From assembly GCF_041428715.1 (NCBI RefSeq), contig NZ_CP155572.1: a stretch of DNA of 64,000 bases. The stretch is one strand, 5' to 3'. Every line of letters starts with the position of its first letter. The stretch's first letter is position 1. The notes below the pieces were generated by a model. That model saw only the letters and a list, made by a program, of their open reading frames with translations, made no database searches and was not told the DNA's origin. Below are positions 43,067 to 52,436 of this stretch, one piece after another. Origin of the DNA: Sporomusa malonica. GTDB lineage: Bacteria; Bacillota; Negativicutes; Sporomusales; Sporomusaceae. The position numbers were made by a program, and so were the translations under genes.

Positions 43067-43494
43067 ACCTCACGTACTCTACCAAAACCCAATATATCCT
43101 ATTCGATAGATTTAAAGAAGTGCATCCGTTATGGCCCCCCTTTCTTACTCACCGAGCTGATATTCATATGATGAATAGTGAAATTTATCGCTTTATAAAA
43201 GCCCATTATTACAGGGTTTTGCTAAGAAATCTATTCTGTTTGCTTCGCTGTGGCGAGATACCTCTCATAGCGCATATTCGCAGAGTTTACGATTTGGTTG
43301 CGATTGCAATCGCAACTCAATTTTAATGAATTAGGCCCTTACCTAATTTCAGACATTATCAGACTATAGAAATTGCTGGAATATATTTCCGATTAATTCT
43401 AAATGCTCATCTGCATAAATATATGTTATAAATAAAATACTAAATTTGCAGTTTACTAAGGCATCGGACAATGCAGAAAGGAATGGTGTTTATT
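43067..43494. other. Intergenic region with a 20-bp perfect palindrome
   Basis: GTTGCGATTG (43297-43306) and CAATCGCAAC (43307-43316) form a perfect palindrome, a candidate dimeric-regulator operator. A 68-residue open frame across it (43120-43326) lacks a ribosome site and sensible composition. This region marks the change from accessory DNA back to sporulation-type genes. Confidence 0.5.
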
Positions 43495-43704
43495 ATGTTA
43501 AAATCCTCATACAAATCAAGTTCAACTAATAGCTTGTATGAATTTGCCGAGGAATTAACCAGCTTTAATAAAGCTAGCTCTAAGCAGGAAAAAGAGAGCA
43601 ATGATATTCAAGAGGTTAATAGTAATCTTTTGTATTCTATGGAGTTTCCCACCAACGCCTATAATCATAATTACACTAGCGAAACCTATGATATTGTTGA
43701 TTAA
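43495..43704 (+). CDS. Small hydrophilic protein, probable spore-associated
   Basis: A 69-residue, serine/asparagine-rich protein with no membrane segment or known domain. AAAGGAATGG at 43478-43487 supports ATG 43495. It heads a run of four short genes, two of which resemble coat proteins, so a role in spores is inferred from context. Confidence 0.55.
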   Translation: MLKSSYKSSSTNSLYEFAEELTSFNKASSKQEKESNDIQEVNSNLLYSMEFPTNAYNHNYTSETYDIVD

Positions 43705-43740
43705 TAATATACATAAAGTTAGATTTGGTGGTGCACTTAC

Positions 43741-43932
43741 ATGAGTTTTCTTGGTATGTTTAATCACAAAGATGAAAAGCCAGGTACAGGGCAATCTGCT
43801 AAAAAGACGGATAGCTTTAATTATGAAATTGCATCAGATATTGCAACGTCATCTACTGACTCAGACGAGTCTATAAAAAGTGCCCTGAAAACTAAATATG
43901 ATATCAATGAAGATACGATCTTTCCTAGCTAA
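43741..43932 (+). CDS. Small acidic/serine-rich protein
   Basis: A 63-residue hydrophilic protein (DIATSSTDSDESIKSALKTKYD). GGTGGTG precedes ATG 43741. No domain recognised; it is part of the same group of short, probably sporulation-related genes. Confidence 0.5.
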   Translation: MSFLGMFNHKDEKPGTGQSAKKTDSFNYEIASDIATSSTDSDESIKSALKTKYDINEDTIFPS

Positions 43933-43962
43933 TTTATTTATCTACTTTTGGAGGGAAGACAT

Positions 43963-44205
43963 TTGGCTTACTATGGCAACAATTATTCTCAGAAGCTAAC
44001 CCAGAAAGAAAATAGCTATTTAGAAGATGCTCTACAAATGGAGAATTTGGCACTGACTAAATATAATGTGTATGCTGATCAGTGTCAGGATAGCGAACTT
44101 AAAGGTTTGCTGTTTAGCATTTCTAAAAATAAGCGCCAGCATGCTGATAGGTTGAAACAGCTAATTGGACAATCTGGGTCTTCTTCAACTCAGCAATTTC
44201 AATAA
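43963..44205 (+). CDS. CotF-like small coat protein
   Basis: An 80-residue helical protein (EDALQMENLALTKYNVYADQC, SKNKRQHADRLKQLI) resembling one half of the ferritin-like CotF spore-coat fold. TTG 43963 is the likely start, seven bases after GGAGGG (43950-43955). Confidence 0.65.
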   Translation: MAYYGNNYSQKLTQKENSYLEDALQMENLALTKYNVYADQCQDSELKGLLFSISKNKRQHADRLKQLIGQSGSSSTQQFQ

Positions 44206-44228
44206 TATTATACTTATGAGGTGATTCT

Positions 44229-44582
44229 ATGAGTCATACAAGGCGTTATGGCAATAATAATACAACTTCCAGCCGTAACAGACTTTCCGATCGTGATATG
44301 ATGGTTGATTTAATTAATACAGAAAAACACCTCTCGCATTTGTATGAGCATGCGATAATGGAATCGGTTAATAGTACCGTCCATAATGCAGTGGAAGAAT
44401 TCCAACATGATGAACATGAAAATGCGTATACTTTATTTAAAGTTATGCAGGAGCGCGGCTGGTATAATCCCGTTGGACAAGAACAAAAAAGTAATAATAA
44501 GAAAACTTTCAATGTAAAGTCCGCTCGAAGAAGCCAGTCAGGTATTTATGGTAGGTCGTCGTCTCATAACCAATATCAGTAG
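44229..44582 (+). CDS. CotF-family spore coat protein
   Basis: A 117-residue protein with a helical core (RDMMVDLINTEKHLSHLYEHA, VEEFQHDEHENAYTLFKVMQERGWY) typical of the coat protein F family, which coats spores in clostridia and bacilli; the tail is serine/asparagine-rich. GAGGTG precedes ATG 44229. It pairs with the previous gene and is closed by a terminator. Confidence 0.78.
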   Translation: MSHTRRYGNNNTTSSRNRLSDRDMMVDLINTEKHLSHLYEHAIMESVNSTVHNAVEEFQHDEHENAYTLFKVMQERGWYNPVGQEQKSNNKKTFNVKSARRSQSGIYGRSSSHNQYQ

Positions 44583-44594
44583 GCTCAAATTTAT

Positions 44595-44626
44595 AAAAAA
44601 AACCAGGAATCATATCCTGGTTTTTT
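44595..44626. terminator. Bidirectional terminator between coat and protease genes
   Basis: AAAAAACCAGGA pairs with TCCTGGTTTTTT around a 6-nt loop (44609-44614). It serves the plus-strand coat gene and the convergent minus-strand protease gene. Confidence 0.85.
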
Positions 44627-44642
44627 GACTTTCTATGGCACT

Positions 44643-45656
44643 CTATAATGTAACATTGAGTTTATCAAGTACATGTGTAATCTTATTGAAGATTGTTGCT
44701 TGCTCTGAACCAGCAAATAATAGACCTACTGCATAATTATCATCGGTTAAAATAAGGGATCCGCTATCACCAGGCATACTCATAGGTCCTGAGAGAACTT
44801 GATCGGTAAATACAGCGTATTCATGATTACTCATACTGACTTTAAATGTTATATTGGTTGCTAACACTTGGCTATGAGTTACACCGGTAGTTCGTCCACT
44901 CTTTTTTATAGATAAGCCTAGAGTGGGCTCAATTATTCCGTTGACAAAGCCAAACTCTAAAATTTCGGCATTAATTGCTGCCGAATTTACTGGGGTTGCT
45001 ACAGCACAATCTACAAGATTTAGCTTCTCACTTTTACGTAATACCTGGACCTGATACTGTGGACGGAAACTGTGGATACATTTATTAAGTAGCATCTCAA
45101 AGATTTGGGCTATTTTACAGTGTGGTGAATTTGTTTCGCGATATAATGGTATAAACCGCCGAAGATGAGCAATGGTACACTCTTCTACCTTTCCGCCATC
45201 ATAGATTCCTGGTTGGATGATTGGGTCACCAACGGTTGCGCGTCCGTCACAACCATCTGTAATATTGGCCATTACATGATTGTTAGATAATATAAGCAAT
45301 TCACCGGTATCTTTATCTTTAACGACTGCACCAAAGGTTCCGGCCGAAATCTTATAATGTCCAAGGCTCATTCCTGGCTGGGCTGGACGGCGAAACTCCA
45401 TTCTTTCGCCTAGTAGTCGAATATCGCCTACTTCAATAACATCGGTTGGTACATTAGCCATAGTTCTAGGTAATACTGAGCCACGATCCAAATTAGAGCT
45501 GCGATATTTCTTTTTAACCAATATCATCAGAGCGTCTTGGCCAGTGTTCATACCACGGACGTATTTATGACCGCGGCCAACACCGATGATATTATTCTCA
45601 TGAGTATTAAATTTTAAAATTTCACGGAATATTCCCGGGATATCACTTTTATTCAT
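44643..45656 (-). CDS. Trypsin-like serine protease
   Basis: A 337-residue protein with a chymotrypsin-fold triad visible as His in LSNNHVMA, Asp in LVDCAVA and Ser in PGDSGSLI. No signal peptide is seen, so it may be cytoplasmic or spore-associated. Proteins of this build are found in Firmicutes as uncharacterised Nal1-like or S1-like peptidases. It lies next to spore-coat genes; substrate unknown. Confidence 0.78.
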   Translation of the reverse strand: MNKSDIPGIFREILKFNTHENNIIGVGRGHKYVRGMNTGQDALMILVKKKYRSSNLDRGSVLPRTMANVPTDVIEVGDIRLLGERMEFRRPAQPGMSLGHYKISAGTFGAVVKDKDTGELLILSNNHVMANITDGCDGRATVGDPIIQPGIYDGGKVEECTIAHLRRFIPLYRETNSPHCKIAQIFEMLLNKCIHSFRPQYQVQVLRKSEKLNLVDCAVATPVNSAAINAEILEFGFVNGIIEPTLGLSIKKSGRTTGVTHSQVLATNITFKVSMSNHEYAVFTDQVLSGPMSMPGDSGSLILTDDNYAVGLLFAGSEQATIFNKITHVLDKLNVTL

Positions 45657-45729
45657 TCCCCTGCCCCCTTGGCTAGCTATTTGAATACATCAACTAATGT
45701 ATGATATGCAGGGGAAAATGTGCAGGCAA

Positions 45730-46650
45730 CTATAATAGTAAATCTCTGATTTCATTGATCTTTTCGAGTGTAGCGTGATAGCCACGTTTTATAAATTCAT
45801 TAGCTTGTTTTAAATCCTTATGGTTAAGATCATTGGATTGAGGTCTGATAATTACATCTGCGTACTTCTCGGATTTCATTAATGTAACTTCTCTGCCCAT
45901 AATTTCAATACATTGCAAAAGTATCTCACCAACTGAGTCAATTTCATAATTAGGCTGACCGGCGTATCCTAAATCGACGGCAATAATTTTATCAGCCCCC
46001 ATGTGGCTTAAAATATCTGTGGGCAGGTTATTTTTTACTGCACCATCTACTAATGTCATTCCACGATATTTTTTCGGAAAAAACACTCCAGGTATGGAAA
46101 TACTGGCTCGGACGGCTTCACAAAGTAAAGCATTATGATAGTATCTAGCGTTAAGAATAGTTCTATTGGCTGGCAATGGAGATGTGAAAAAAACTGTATC
46201 TGCCGAATTTATATCGACAGCAGTTATCGCTAAAGGTATTTTAGTGTCACGAACCGTTCGCTGGTGCCATAGTTGGGCCAAAAAGTCTTCAATCTTCTCT
46301 CCTTTGATTAAACCAGTAGGTAACACAGACCAAAAGCGGAACTTTCCACTCATTAGCCACTTAAAACCATGTTTAAATAAATCAGAAGAAGTTACTTTCA
46401 GATCAACTAAATTAGGAATATCGATATCATGTATAATTAACTGCATTTGTTGTGGAGAGTAACCGCAAGCATACATTGTTGCCACTACTGCTCCGGCACT
46501 GGTACCGGAAATATAATCAATCGGTATGTTATGATCTATCAGCGCTCTAAGTACTCCAATATGTGAGGTACCTCTTAATCCGCCGCCGCTTAAGGCCAAT
46601 CCTAGTTTTGGTCGAAAGCCGCGTTGTAACTTATTGATGGTGACAATCAT
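45730..46650 (-). CDS. Patatin-like phospholipase (RssA type)
   Basis: A 306-residue lipid acyl hydrolase with the oxyanion glycine motif LSGGGLRGTSHIG, nucleophile elbow GTSAGA and catalytic Asp in LVDGAVKNNLP. GAGGTG precedes ATG 46650. Likely a cytoplasmic esterase/phospholipase; substrate unknown. Confidence 0.88.
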   Translation of the reverse strand: MIVTINKLQRGFRPKLGLALSGGGLRGTSHIGVLRALIDHNIPIDYISGTSAGAVVATMYACGYSPQQMQLIIHDIDIPNLVDLKVTSSDLFKHGFKWLMSGKFRFWSVLPTGLIKGEKIEDFLAQLWHQRTVRDTKIPLAITAVDINSADTVFFTSPLPANRTILNARYYHNALLCEAVRASISIPGVFFPKKYRGMTLVDGAVKNNLPTDILSHMGADKIIAVDLGYAGQPNYEIDSVGEILLQCIEIMGREVTLMKSEKYADVIIRPQSNDLNHKDLKQANEFIKRGYHATLEKINEIRDLLL

Positions 46651-46726
46651 TGCATTTCACCTCGCACATTACATTCCATCTTGTATTATGTTATGAATGA
46701 AGGGCGATACATGATAATTAAAGGCA

Positions 46727-46753
46727 CAAAAAAAAGAGACCTAATTAGCCTCT
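46727..46753 (-). terminator. Terminator after the methyltransferase gene
   Basis: On the minus strand AGAGGCT pairs (with GU pairs) with GGTCTCT around AATTA and is followed by eight Ts. Confidence 0.7.
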
Positions 46754-46761
46754 GTTTAAAT

Positions 46762-47490
46762 CTAGGTATCTTTTTTTGCAAGAATTATCATACGTGGGGT
46801 TTCGGCGCTATAAGGACGCCCATCAAAACCGCCATAAGTTTCTATAATTGAAAGTCCACTATTACTAAATATATTAGCCATTTCAGGGAGGGAATAGGCT
46901 CTTAAAACGAAATCATACTGAATTTTGGTGCCTGTAACCTGATTGATAAGTTGACGTTTCATAGTAGCAATACCATTCTCTAACTGCACTTTATATGAGA
47001 GAACATATTCGCCACTAGGATGACGCCAGTAGCGGTTTAGGTTATTACGCACCATCCAATCTCTGTTTAACAGATCAATTAGAAATAGGCCGCGTGGTTT
47101 TAAAGCTGTTGAAATAAGTTTAATAATGTTGGCATTCTCATCATCAGTAAAATAACCGAATGCAGCAAACATGTTAATTACGGCCTCGAACTGCTGGTTG
47201 TAATTAAGCTCTCGCATGTCTTGCTGCTGGAAGGTAATGTTTACCATCGCCTTCTGCGCTTTCTGCGCTGCAATATCTAAAAAATCTTGAGTCGCATCTA
47301 AGCCGGTAACGGCAAAACCTTGTTTTGCCAGTTCTATTGCATGACGTCCATAACCACAGTATAAATCTAAGATAGACTCACCGGATTTTAAGTTAAGTAC
47401 ACTGGTAATAAATCGTACTTCCTGGTCTGTACCTGCCAAAGAATACGCTTTAAAATCACCTAATATTTCATGAGTCACGTTTGACACCAC
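46762..47490 (-). CDS. Class I SAM-dependent methyltransferase
   Basis: A 242-residue methyltransferase with motif I ILDLYCGYGRHAIELAKQG and the acidic motif II region (TGLDATQDFLD), then NMFAAFGYFTDDEN. GTG 47490 is the longest start; GTG 47478, preceded by GGTGG, is equally possible. The substrate is unknown. Confidence 0.8.
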   Translation of the reverse strand: MVSNVTHEILGDFKAYSLAGTDQEVRFITSVLNLKSGESILDLYCGYGRHAIELAKQGFAVTGLDATQDFLDIAAQKAQKAMVNITFQQQDMRELNYNQQFEAVINMFAAFGYFTDDENANIIKLISTALKPRGLFLIDLLNRDWMVRNNLNRYWRHPSGEYVLSYKVQLENGIATMKRQLINQVTGTKIQYDFVLRAYSLPEMANIFSNSGLSIIETYGGFDGRPYSAETPRMIILAKKDT

Positions 47491-47537
47491 CGTATAACAT
47501 ACTTTTTCTTTCTATCACTCTTGCTGTGAAATTAATG

Positions 47538-49004
47538 CTAACTAATATTAGTGCTGTATAAACAACTACGATTCCTAGTTGAGCGTTTTGCCGAATAGAG
47601 TGCAGTATCAGCGGCATCAATAAGTTCAGATTCAGAAGCGGCATTATCAGGATAACCTGCTATACCAATACTGACTGTTAGGGCTCCGCCAGGTTGATTG
47701 TTGCTATTTTGAAATGGAAATTCAGCAATAGCCTTCCTTATTAGTTCAGCAATTATGTGGGCTCGAGTAACGGTAGTTTCCGGAAGTAATACAACAAACT
47801 CTTCGCCGCCATAACGAAATACGAAATCAGTGTCCCGGCAGTACTGGCGTACAAGCTCAGCAACAGCTCTGAGCGCGTCATCACCATATAAATGTCCATT
47901 GATATCATTATAATGCTTAAAATAGTCAATATCAATCATTAGCAGAGAAAGTGACCAATTATAGCGTGTCGCCCGCTTGAATTCCTGCTGAAGTATGTTC
48001 TGGAAGTGCCGATAATTATAAAGGTTTGTCAAGCCATCAGTTGATGCTTCAATACAAGCTTGGTTTACATGACTAGCGTGGGCGATAGTCATGGCAATTT
48101 GACTGGCTAAAGAACGGAGTAAATCAAGATCATAAGCTTTTATCGACTGCTCTTGTGAAGTTTCAACATCAAGTACGCCAATCACTCGGTCATTAACAAT
48201 AAGCGGTACAGCAACTTCACTAAAGCCATTTTTAGTTCCAGGAATATAACGTGAATCAAGGGTTATATCAGGAACATAAACAAGCTCACGGTGTAAAGCG
48301 GCATATCCGGTTACTCCTTGGCCGAGTGAAACACGGATTTTATCATTATAGCCCCGATGAGCTTTGTTGATTAGCTCCTGTGAGTTGGGGTCAAGTAAGA
48401 ATATAGCAGCATTAATAAACCCTAATTCACGGGTCATGCCATCCAATATTTCTTCCATAACTTCCTTTTCATTCACTGTTTTCTGAACAATAGCGGTAAT
48501 TCGGTATAGCGCTGATAATTTCTTATGTGCATGTTCTAAATCCATTAAGTGGAAGTCAAGATTAGCCATGGCTACACATAAATCCTGGTTTAAGGACTCA
48601 TGTTGTTCGGTAATAGTGAATAGTTCCTCTTGGAACAGAACCGACTCTGTAACGTTCTGAAAAAAGATGATAATACTTTTCTCAGGCCCTGGAGCTAATG
48701 TACAGTCAAAGTATTCGGTCAGATTTCGGCTTGAGATATGTTTGAACTGGCTAATTGTTGTTTGCTGTTGGGATGCTAGGCAAGTAGTAAATGCGTTGCT
48801 AATTAACTGACTATTGTGTGTGTCAAATACTAAACGCAACAGTTTCAAAAGGCGTTTACCTGTTAAAAGAGCCAGTGAAGCTTGTGACCGGCCTGTTATA
48901 TGAACATGCGAAATAATACCGGTAGCATTTATAGTTATAAGTGCAGAGGGTTTTGCATTGACAACGGTATTTAGCATAGCTATATACATTAGGCTACTAT
49001 TCAT
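47538..49004 (-). CDS. Diguanylate cyclase with PAS-like and GAF domains
   Basis: A 488-residue cytoplasmic signalling protein. A PAS-like region (about 15-125) is followed by a helical linker, a GAF domain (about 165-310; VAVPLIVNDRVIGVLDVET) and a GGDEF domain (about 325-485) with active site YGGEEF and the inhibitory I-site RDTD five residues before it. It should make cyclic di-GMP under product inhibition. No EAL domain. Confidence 0.9.
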   Translation of the reverse strand: MNSSLMYIAMLNTVVNAKPSALITINATGIISHVHITGRSQASLALLTGKRLLKLLRLVFDTHNSQLISNAFTTCLASQQQTTISQFKHISSRNLTEYFDCTLAPGPEKSIIIFFQNVTESVLFQEELFTITEQHESLNQDLCVAMANLDFHLMDLEHAHKKLSALYRITAIVQKTVNEKEVMEEILDGMTRELGFINAAIFLLDPNSQELINKAHRGYNDKIRVSLGQGVTGYAALHRELVYVPDITLDSRYIPGTKNGFSEVAVPLIVNDRVIGVLDVETSQEQSIKAYDLDLLRSLASQIAMTIAHASHVNQACIEASTDGLTNLYNYRHFQNILQQEFKRATRYNWSLSLLMIDIDYFKHYNDINGHLYGDDALRAVAELVRQYCRDTDFVFRYGGEEFVVLLPETTVTRAHIIAELIRKAIAEFPFQNSNNQPGGALTVSIGIAGYPDNAASESELIDAADTALYSAKRSTRNRSCLYSTNIS

Positions 49005-49105
49005 CCGGTAATCATCTCACTCTAATTTTTGAATATTTAATAAAAGTTCGCTATTTACAGCAAAAATCCTTCACCTTTATCTGGTAATTTAATGGACAAA
49101 GTAAA

Positions 49106-49134
49106 GAACTGCCCAGCTTGCATCTAGGCAGTTC
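49106..49134 (-). terminator. Terminator of the second kor operon
   Basis: GAACTGCC (49106-49113) and GGCAGTTC (49127-49134) pair perfectly, 9 nt beyond the korC stop. The T tract is short. Confidence 0.65.
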
Positions 49135-49142
49135 GAAGCAAT

Positions 49143-49685
49143 CTATTTTTCGCCCTTTATATACTCCATGCCGCGGCGGATGGCCTGCTCATTAATCGCC
49201 AGTAGTTCAGGTTTCTTGGCAAACATTTTAGCAAAGGCTTTTAACACCGCATCAGCAGATACCACTTCAGCCGCGCCGATGAGCGATCCTACAATAACCA
49301 TATTAGCTGTCTTCGTGTTACCCAGTTCGGCGGCAAGATCGTTGGCAGGAACCCGATAAGCTTTAATATCAGTACGGTTTGCTCCACGCTCGATAAGTGA
49401 ACTATTGATTATAAGTATTCCGCCTGGCTGAAGCAGTGGTTCAAATTTATCAAGTGATGGCAAATTCATGGCAACTACCAAATCAGGTTCGGAGACAATC
49501 GGCGCACCTATCGGTTCATCTGAAACAATAACTGAACAGTTGGCAGTGCCGCCACGCATTTCAGGGCCATAAGACGGAATCCAGGATACTTGCTTGTTCT
49601 CAATCATACCGGCATATGTTAATAACTGCCCCATAAGCATGACACCCTGACCGCCAAAACCCGCCATTATCATTTCGTGGGTCAT
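49143..49685 (-). CDS. korC: 2-oxoacid:ferredoxin oxidoreductase gamma subunit (second copy)
   Basis: A 180-residue gamma subunit closely resembling the 14246-14794 product (both have GGQGVMxMGQLLTYAGM and SYGPEMRGGTANCSV). ATG 49685 overlaps the korB stop by 4 nt. It is the last gene of this korDABC set. Confidence 0.9.
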   Translation of the reverse strand: MTHEMIMAGFGGQGVMLMGQLLTYAGMIENKQVSWIPSYGPEMRGGTANCSVIVSDEPIGAPIVSEPDLVVAMNLPSLDKFEPLLQPGGILIINSSLIERGANRTDIKAYRVPANDLAAELGNTKTANMVIVGSLIGAAEVVSADAVLKAFAKMFAKKPELLAINEQAIRRGMEYIKGEK

Positions 49686-50434
49686 TTCGACACCCCCTCC
49701 GCTGTTTTATAGACACCTAGCGGGTAATAGGGAATCATATTTTCTTCCAGCCATTTGGCAGCTTCTATCGGACTCATACCCCAGTTAGTCGGACAGGTTG
49801 ATAATATTTCAACTAACCCAAAACCATCGCCACTGAGTTGCAATTCAAACGCCTTTTTAATCGCGGCCTTGGCTTTAGCCATATTTCCAGGAGTATTAAT
49901 GGCTACGCGGGCAATAAATTTTGCGCCCTCAAGTGTAGATAACATTTCTGAAATTTTAATTGGGTATCCAGCAGATTCGGCGTTCCGGCCATAGGGCGAG
50001 GTATTGGTAACCTGACCGACTAAGGTTGTCGGAGCCATTTGTCCGCCAGTCATACCGTAAGTAGCATTGTTTACAAAAATAGTTGTGATTTTTTCGCCTC
50101 TGGCAGCTGCGTGGACAATTTCGGCGCAGCCGATGGCGGCTAGGTCTCCGTCTCCTTGATAAGTAAAAACAACGGCATCAGGATGGACACGCTTTACACC
50201 GGTAGCTACTGCTGGCGCACGACCGTGGGCAGCTTCAAATGCGTCAAAATTAAAGTATTCATAAGATAGTACTGAACAGCCGACAGGAGCCACACCTATT
50301 GCCCTATCGCGTACGTCAAGCTCATCAAGAACTTCAGCGACCAGACGGTGAATAATGCCGTGATGGCAGCCTGGGCAGTAGTGAAAGGGAACATCTTTTA
50401 GCCCCTTGGGCCTGGAAAAGATTTTCTCAACCAT
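49682..50434 (-). CDS. korB: 2-oxoacid:ferredoxin oxidoreductase beta subunit (second copy)
   Basis: A 250-residue TPP-binding subunit with FHYCPGCHHGIIHR, YQGDGDLAAIG and NNATYGMTGGQMAPTT. It starts 2 nt after korA behind GGAGGG. Highly similar to the plus-strand paralogue at 13497-14246. Confidence 0.9.
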   Translation of the reverse strand: MVEKIFSRPKGLKDVPFHYCPGCHHGIIHRLVAEVLDELDVRDRAIGVAPVGCSVLSYEYFNFDAFEAAHGRAPAVATGVKRVHPDAVVFTYQGDGDLAAIGCAEIVHAAARGEKITTIFVNNATYGMTGGQMAPTTLVGQVTNTSPYGRNAESAGYPIKISEMLSTLEGAKFIARVAINTPGNMAKAKAAIKKAFELQLSGDGFGLVEILSTCPTNWGMSPIEAAKWLEENMIPYYPLGVYKTAEGVSK

Positions 50435-50436
50435 AA

Positions 50437-51504
50437 TTATCTGCCCTCCTTGCCATTATATATATTGGCAATTTGCTCATATACCGCTTTGGGGCTAGGA
50501 ATCATTCCGCCAGTACGACCGTAAAAGTATACTGGTTTAGCTCCATTAACAGCCAGCCGGACATCTTCAATCATCTGACCGGCGCTAAGTTCAAGTGTCA
50601 GGAAGCCAAAGGCCTTGTCAGCTAAAGCGGCAAGTGGCTTTTCAGGGAATGGCCAAAGCGTAATAGGCCGCAACATACCAACTTTCATGCCCTCGCTTCG
50701 GGCTTTTTCCATGGCTGTGCGAGCGATCCGTGAAGTAATGCCATAGGCTACGAGTACAAGTTCAGCATCGTCTGTATGCAATTCTTCGTAACGTACTTCG
50801 TTGGCGCTAATTTCAGCATATTTTTTCTGTAGATGGATGTTGTGACGTTCCAGCATCTCAGGCTGCAGATGAAGTGAATTTATGATATTAGGTTCAGTAC
50901 GTCCGCGAAGACCAGTTGCAGCCCAAGGCTTTTGAATTGGTTTAGCAACACTGGCGTTAAACTCTACTGGCTCCATCATTTGGCCTAATGCGCCATCACC
51001 TAAGAGCATAACTGGGTTACGATATTTGTCAGCAAGGTCAAAGGCCAGGATTGTTGTATCAACCATTTCCTGAACTGAATTAGGCGCGAGCACTATGTTT
51101 CGGTAGTCTCCATGGCCTCCGCCCTTAGTAGCTTGAAAATAATCTGACTGAGCGGGTTGGATACCCCCTAAACCTGGACCGCCGCGCATGATATTTACAA
51201 TAACACTAGGAAGTTCAGCGCCAGCAATATAGGATATCCCTTCTAACTTCAAACTTATTCCAGGGCTCGAAGAAGATGTCATTACCCGGGCACCGGCTCC
51301 GGCGGCGCCGTATACCATGTTAATTGCGGCAACTTCGCTTTCTGCCTGCAGAAATACTCCGTTAATCTGGGGCATGCGTTTAGCCATGTATTCAGTCAAT
51401 TCGGTTTGTGGGGTTATTGGATAGCCAAAATAGTGGCGGCAGCCGGCAACAATTGCGGCTTCACCAATGGCTTCATTGCCTTTCATTAGTATCTTCTCTG
51501 CCAT
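50437..51504 (-). CDS. korA: 2-oxoacid:ferredoxin oxidoreductase alpha subunit (second copy)
   Basis: A 355-residue alpha subunit, nearly colinear with the paralogue at 12427-13494. ATG 51504 with GGGGAG upstream is chosen over GTG 51513, which overlaps the korD stop. This copy has no transporter or racemase nearby and may supply biosynthetic 2-oxoglutarate/succinyl-CoA exchange, whereas the other is catabolic; that split is inference. Confidence 0.9.
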   Translation of the reverse strand: MAEKILMKGNEAIGEAAIVAGCRHYFGYPITPQTELTEYMAKRMPQINGVFLQAESEVAAINMVYGAAGAGARVMTSSSSPGISLKLEGISYIAGAELPSVIVNIMRGGPGLGGIQPAQSDYFQATKGGGHGDYRNIVLAPNSVQEMVDTTILAFDLADKYRNPVMLLGDGALGQMMEPVEFNASVAKPIQKPWAATGLRGRTEPNIINSLHLQPEMLERHNIHLQKKYAEISANEVRYEELHTDDAELVLVAYGITSRIARTAMEKARSEGMKVGMLRPITLWPFPEKPLAALADKAFGFLTLELSAGQMIEDVRLAVNGAKPVYFYGRTGGMIPSPKAVYEQIANIYNGKEGR

Positions 51505-51509
51505 TCGAA

Positions 51510-51725
51510 TCACTCCCCTTTGTCCTTATGAATCTCAATGACAACATCTGGACAGGTCTTGGCACAGAGAGTGCAGCCAACACATTTAGATTCGTCAATA
51601 CAAGTAGCCGGTCGGTAACCTTTGCTATTAAACCGGTTGGCAAGAACTACAATTTTGTGTGGACATGCTACTGTACACAGTTCACATCCTTTGCACCGTT
51701 CCTCGTTGAAAACTGGTCTTGGCAT
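51510..51725 (-). CDS. korD: 2-oxoacid:ferredoxin oxidoreductase, ferredoxin subunit (second copy)
   Basis: A 71-residue 2x[4Fe-4S] subunit with CKGCELCTVACP and CVGCTLCAKTCP. GGAGGG stands before ATG 51725. It leads the minus-strand korDABC operon. Confidence 0.88.
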   Translation of the reverse strand: MPRPVFNEERCKGCELCTVACPHKIVVLANRFNSKGYRPATCIDESKCVGCTLCAKTCPDVVIEIHKDKGE

Positions 51726-51777
51726 ATGGTTCCCTCCTTTTTACGTATAGGGACATTGTATCCAGTATACTAAAAGT

Positions 51778-51808
51778 CAAACCCCATGTCTTACAACACG
51801 GGGTTGAA
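51778..51808 (-). terminator. Hairpin between pduL and the second kor operon
   Basis: AACCCCATGT and ACACGGGGTT pair with one mismatch around a short loop. It probably ends the pduL transcript. Confidence 0.55.
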
Positions 51809-51824
51809 CTATTAAAAGGTATTT

Positions 51825-52397
51825 CTATTTTACAATTTCAACCGTGTTGCCAGTATTGATCTTAGCGGCGTTACCTTCGTCGGTATCAAGGTGGCATTCA
51901 AGCTGAAAGCTATCACTTACTCTAGCTAACACATTGTCGAAAATAAGACCACGTTCACCACCACAGCGAACTTTAACAACTTCTTTATCTTTCAAGCCTA
52001 ATTCGGCTGCATCGGCAGTAGTCATATGAATATGGCGGCAAGCGGCGACAACGCCTTCATCTAGTTTTACCTGACCTTTAGGGCCAACTAGAGTTATTCC
52101 GGGTGAACCTTTTAAGTCGCCGGAGTCACGAACCGGAGGATTAATGCCAAGCTTGAGAGCATCAGTCAGGGCAATTTCTATTTGTGTTTGTTTGCGTTCA
52201 GGCCCAAGAATACGAACTTTTTTGAAAGAACCTTTTTCAGTAACCAAATCAACTTGCTCTTCACAAGCAAATTGACCAGGCTGTGACAGATCTTTTTTTA
52301 CAGTAAGCTGATATCCTTCACCAAACAGGATATCGAGGTCTTCACGTGATACGTGTACGTGGCGCGCTGAAATACCTACAGGAATTGGTTTAGACAT
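51825..52397 (-). CDS. pduL: PduL-type phosphate propanoyltransferase
   Basis: A 190-residue phosphotransacylase of the PduL family, interchanging acyl-CoA and acyl phosphate. Metal-binding signatures ISARHVHVS and CRHIHMTTADA are present. It begins at PIPVGISARH without the N-terminal helix that targets PduL to microcompartments, so it is probably a cytoplasmic Pta substitute. GGAGTG precedes the ATG. It stands upstream of korDABC, and may use its acyl-CoA product. Confidence 0.88.
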   Translation of the reverse strand: MSKPIPVGISARHVHVSREDLDILFGEGYQLTVKKDLSQPGQFACEEQVDLVTEKGSFKKVRILGPERKQTQIEIALTDALKLGINPPVRDSGDLKGSPGITLVGPKGQVKLDEGVVAACRHIHMTTADAAELGLKDKEVVKVRCGGERGLIFDNVLARVSDSFQLECHLDTDEGNAAKINTGNTVEIVK

Positions 52398-52436
52398 GAG
52401 AAATGCACTCCTTTATATTAAATTATATTATACCGG

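Noticed and set aside
43120..43326. 68-codon frame in the intergenic region
   Set aside because: It runs over the perfect palindrome, has no ribosome site and an unlikely composition.
51726..51777. Sigma-A promoter for the second kor operon (TTGACT ... TACAAT)
   Set aside because: The spacing is only about 14 bp, too short for a confident call.
51825..52397. Bacterial microcompartment locus, because of pduL
   Set aside because: No shell-protein genes are nearby and PduL lacks the N-terminal targeting helix.
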